In this document: piece after piece, positions 61,789-64,000 of the stretch
Layout: the number at the start of each line of letters is the position of its first letter
Numbering within the stretch: position 1 is the first letter of the stretch
Assembly (NCBI RefSeq): GCF_009859475.1
Contig: NZ_CP044549.1
Location: 1,302,001-1,366,000, forward strand
Reading direction: 5' to 3'
Length of the DNA stretch: 64,000 nt
Source of the DNA: Hydrogenophaga sp. BPS33
Lineage (GTDB): Bacteria > Pseudomonadota > Gammaproteobacteria > Burkholderiales > Burkholderiaceae_C
The notes under the pieces: model-generated
What the model was told of the DNA's origin: nothing
Seen by the model: only the letters and a program-made list of their open reading frames with translations
Databases searched by the model: none
Translations under genes and position numbers: made by a program

Positions 61789-62805
61789 TCAGCGCGCGTA
61801 CTGATTGGTGAACAGGCCGCTGAGGTTGTCGCGCCCTTCCTCGGGCTTGAGCACCCCGGAGACCAGCGCGAACTTCTGGGTGTTCACCAAGGCCGCTTCG
61901 CGCGTGAGCGTGTTGGCCGGCGAGCTGGCGCGGATCAGGTCGAACGACTTGTTCAGCGCCTCGGGCGAGAGCTGCGGGAAGCGGCCCTTGATGATGTCCT
62001 TGGCCCGTTGCGGCTCGTCCTTCATCATCTTCAAGGCCTCGTTCAGGCCGCTCACCAGCTTGGCGCAGACCTCGCCGGACTTGGCGCAGAAGTCCGCGCG
62101 CGTGGCGATGATGTTGGACGCGTAGGGGTTGAGTTCGGGCTGGTCGTCGCGCGGGTTGCGGATGACCACGCGCGCGCCGTCCTGCACCGCCATGGAAATG
62201 AACGGCTCACCGAAGATGAAGCCATCGATTGCGCCCGACTTGAGCGAGGACACCATGTTGGGCGGCTGCATCGGGGTGAGGGTGAAGTCGCGGTCGGCGT
62301 CCATGCCCACCTTCTTCGCGATCGATTTGATGAACGCGTGCGGCATGCCCAGCGGCGTGTCGATGGCCAGCGTCAGCCCCTTGAGCGCGGCCGTGCGCGA
62401 AGCCAGGTTGCCGGTGAGGTTGATCTTGCGCTCGGCCACAGCCTTGGGGCTGAGCACGACTTCCATGAGGAATTCTTCGTGCGTGGTGGCGATGACCTGC
62501 AAGGCCTGGCCCCGCGCCGAGGCGCGCAGCACCGAGGTGACGGCAGTGCTGGCGAAGTCGGCGCTGCCCGCCACCATGGCGTTGGTCGCGCCCGGGCCGG
62601 CGATCAGGGGCAGCTTCACATCCAGACCGCGCTTCTTCCAGAGATCGGCATCGGCGGCGATGTAGATCGGCGCAAAGATGATGGCGGTGGCCGGCAGGGC
62701 CAGCGTGGTGGTGATGGTCTGCGCGGCGACGCCCCACGAAGCCGTCGCGGCCGCGAACACGGCCAACACCCGGGCCCAGCCGGGAATGCATTTCAGATGC
62801 GTCAT
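61789..62805 (-). CDS. ABC transporter substrate-binding protein, NMT1/SsuA type
   Basis: 338 residues. Signal peptide about 1-28 (ARVLAVFAAATASWGVAAQ). The mature part has IIFAPIYIAADADLWKKRGLDVKL and AMVAGSADFASTAVTSVLRAS, as in NitT/TauT binding proteins. AAGGAG precedes the ATG at 62805. First gene of the operon with the VOC protein and hydroxylase. Its operator pair matches that of the permease/ATPase operon at 55257-59481, which lacks its own NMT1 protein, so the two operons probably make one importer. Confidence 0.92.
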   Translation of the reverse strand: MTHLKCIPGWARVLAVFAAATASWGVAAQTITTTLALPATAIIFAPIYIAADADLWKKRGLDVKLPLIAGPGATNAMVAGSADFASTAVTSVLRASARGQALQVIATTHEEFLMEVVLSPKAVAERKINLTGNLASRTAALKGLTLAIDTPLGMPHAFIKSIAKKVGMDADRDFTLTPMQPPNMVSSLKSGAIDGFIFGEPFISMAVQDGARVVIRNPRDDQPELNPYASNIIATRADFCAKSGEVCAKLVSGLNEALKMMKDEPQRAKDIIKGRFPQLSPEALNKSFDLIRASSPANTLTREAALVNTQKFALVSGVLKPEEGRDNLSGLFTNQYAR

Positions 62806-62841
62806 GCCAAAGCTCCTTTTGAACGGAAGTGCGGTTTGAAT

Positions 62842-62912
62842 TGCATGCATAAAATCCAGTATTCGGCATAAAAACCGAATTTGCATTGGTATTTTCGCCT
62901 AGATTGCATGCA
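62842..62912. promoter_or_regulatory. Paired TGCATGCA operators, binding-protein operon promoter
   Basis: TTGCATGCAT at 62841-62850 and again at 62904-62913, the palindromes being 63 bp apart. The nearer one is 37 bp upstream of the binding-protein start at 62805. On the other side lies only a decayed receptor gene. Confidence 0.75.
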
Positions 62913-62985
62913 TGTTGGGGCACTCACGAAGGAAACTCGAAGCGCGGCAACCGCCCATGGACCATGAACACGATGAATCGGGGCG

Positions 62986-63138
62986 ATGCTGCACGTGCCC
63001 TACCGCGGTGCGGCCCCCGCGATGAACGGCCTGCTCGGTGGACAGGTGCAGGTGATGTTCGATTCGCCCGGCAGCGTGGCGCCGAACCACGACTCCGGCA
63101 AGGTGCGCGCCTTGGCGGCCATGGGCAACAAGCGTTGA
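62986..63138 (+). pseudogene. Fragment of a Bug/TctC receptor gene
   Basis: A 50-codon frame reads LHVPYRGAAPAMNGLLGGQV and QVMFDSPGSV before KVRALAAMG and a stop. This is the central strip of a TTT receptor (compare ELLHVPYKGAAPAMADLMGG in the receptor at 30313). Both the signal peptide half and the C-terminal half are absent. It lies downstream of the 62905 operator site, where a divergent gene would be expected. Apart from this fragment, the operators and a 44-codon ORF, I see nothing in 62913-63306. Confidence 0.75.
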
Positions 63139-63150
63139 CCCACGCTGCGC

Positions 63151-63285
63151 ATGTGGACTGCGGCCTATCCCCTGATCAAGACCGCCCACGGCGGGCTGGC
63201 CTTTGTGATGGCCCTGGCGTGCTTCGCGATGATGGTCTGTATCGCCCGCGCGCACGACCCACTGGGTTTTCTGCGCTTCGCCTGA
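63151..63285 (+). CDS. Possible small membrane peptide
   Basis: 44 codons with one hydrophobic stretch (GGLAFVMALACFAMMVCIA) flanked by a Lys/His lead and an Arg/His tail. No good ribosome site is visible and no family is recognised. It may be a real small membrane protein or another gene remnant. Confidence 0.3.
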   Translation: MWTAAYPLIKTAHGGLAFVMALACFAMMVCIARAHDPLGFLRFA

Positions 63286-63306
63286 CGCGCGCAGGCGCCC
63301 GCGGCG

Positions 63307-64000
63307 TCAGCGCCAGCCCAGCTCGCCTTGCAGAAACTTCGCGGCTTGCGGGGGCAGGTCGTCACCACCGAAGAAGGCTTCCGTCGGCCGCTCCACGACC
63401 AGGTGGCCCGATTGCAGGTAGGCCACGCGCGTGGCCAGCCGCTTGGCCTGGCCGAGGTTGTGGGTGCTCATCACGATCGTGACCCCGCTGGCAGCGACTT
63501 CCTCGATCAGCTGTTCGATCTCGCTCTTGGCATTCGGGTCCAGGTTGGCGGTGGGCTCGTCGAGCAGCAGGATGTCGGGATGCTGCGCCCAGGCGCGAGC
63601 CAGGCCGAGCCGTTGCTGTTCACCACCCGAAAGCATGCGCGCAGGCCGGTGCAGGTGGCCGAGCAGGCCCACACGCGCCAACGCCTGGCGCACACGCCCT
63701 TCGCGTTCCCGCGCGGGCACGCCGGCCAGCCACAGGCCGATCCACAGGTTGTGCCGCACGGAGAGGTGCAGCAGAAAGGTGCGCTGAAACACCATGGCCA
63801 CGCGCGGCAGGCGCGCTTCAGGTTGCAGCGGCAGGCGCTCGCACCGTCCGGTGTTGGCCACCAGGCCGTGCAGCAAACGCAGCAAGGTGGTCTTGCCCGA
63901 ACCGTTGGCACCGACGATGACGAGACGGTCTGCGCGCCGCAGCGTCAACGAGACGTCCTGCAAGGCCGTGACCGAGCCCAGCCGCACGGACGCCCGATGA
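63307..64000 (-). CDS. ABC transporter ATP-binding protein (partial, runs off the window)
   Basis: At least 230 residues. Walker A GANGSGKTTLL, signature LSGGEQQRLGLARAW, Walker B ILLLDEPTANLDP and STHNLGQAKRLATRVAYLQ with the switch His are all intact. The frame stays open to the window edge, with HRAS before VRLGSVTALQDVSL, so the true start probably lies outside; an internal GTG at 63987 is the alternative. The THNLGQAKRLA end resembles TupC-like tungstate and phosphate ATPases. That substrate guess is weak. Confidence 0.85.
   Translation of the reverse strand, partial: HRASVRLGSVTALQDVSLTLRRADRLVIVGANGSGKTTLLRLLHGLVANTGRCERLPLQPEARLPRVAMVFQRTFLLHLSVRHNLWIGLWLAGVPAREREGRVRQALARVGLLGHLHRPARMLSGGEQQRLGLARAWAQHPDILLLDEPTANLDPNAKSEIEQLIEEVAASGVTIVMSTHNLGQAKRLATRVAYLQSGHLVVERPTEAFFGGDDLPPQAAKFLQGELGWR

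Overview
The window looks like chromosome from a high-G+C betaproteobacterium of the order Burkholderiales, probably Comamonadaceae. The grounds are the G+C-rich codon use, four complete Bug/TTT-type tripartite solute receptors plus one fragment, many acyl-CoA and aromatic catabolism genes, and IS3-family elements. The genus is an inference; no rRNA, tRNA or CRISPR array is visible.

Region 1 (1-10793) is an acyl-CoA catabolic operon on the minus strand: SDR, NDP-forming acyl-CoA synthetase, enoyl-CoA hydratase, TetR regulator, second SDR, AMP-forming acyl-CoA ligase and a fused double acyl-CoA dehydrogenase. A divergent SnoaL-like gene and an IclR regulator lie beside it. GCCGGC-centred palindromes sit before both SDR genes, and a third copy precedes the distant Baeyer-Villiger monooxygenase at 36.3 kb, suggesting one TetR regulon. 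Region 2 (10794-18727) is a second catabolic module (IclR, TTT receptor, enoyl-CoA hydratase, acyl-CoA synthetase; divergent acetoacetate-decarboxylase-like protein and FAD-linked oxidase). It is bounded by two 454-bp direct copies of the 3' half of an IclR gene, as expected from integration by a single crossover or from a duplication.

Region 3 (18728-25929) has visibly lower G+C and looks like a genome-defence island. It holds a Ski2-like helicase with a C-terminal PD-(D/E)XK nuclease motif, convergent with an operon of an ABC/OLD-type ATPase with a TOPRIM-like tail and a Dam-type adenine methylase. An intact IS3-family element closes it and seems to split a small structured RNA. Region 4 (25930-38640) is mixed: DHFR-like protein, TerC with a LysR regulator, alpha/beta hydrolase lacking the usual serine, TTT receptor, NYN-OST-HTH protein, a broken phospholipase-C-like gene, a XRE-ImmA/PIN toxin-antitoxin-like pair, a Baeyer-Villiger monooxygenase and a chemotaxis receptor.

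Region 5 (38640-47256) contains a TTT receptor and a salicylate-hydroxylase-like monooxygenase with a divergent IclR regulator, then a complete NitT/TauT-type ABC transporter in operon with an isopenicillin-N-synthase-like oxygenase and a HutC-type GntR regulator, and an MHYT sensor. Region 6 (47487-62912) is a dispersed catabolic regulon. Three intergenic regions each carry two TGCATGCA palindromes 63-64 bp apart. They control a FAH hydrolase and a ThDP enzyme, a SnoaL protein and an ABC permease/ATPase/permease/FCD-GntR/TTT operon, and an ABC binding protein/VOC/FAD-hydroxylase operon. The FCD-GntR protein at 57635-58459 is the obvious candidate regulator. Inside this region lies a methionyl-tRNA synthetase gene cut by an IS407-type element with a clear 4-bp target duplication, next to a MATE pump. 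The right edge has a decayed TTT receptor and an ABC ATPase running off the window.
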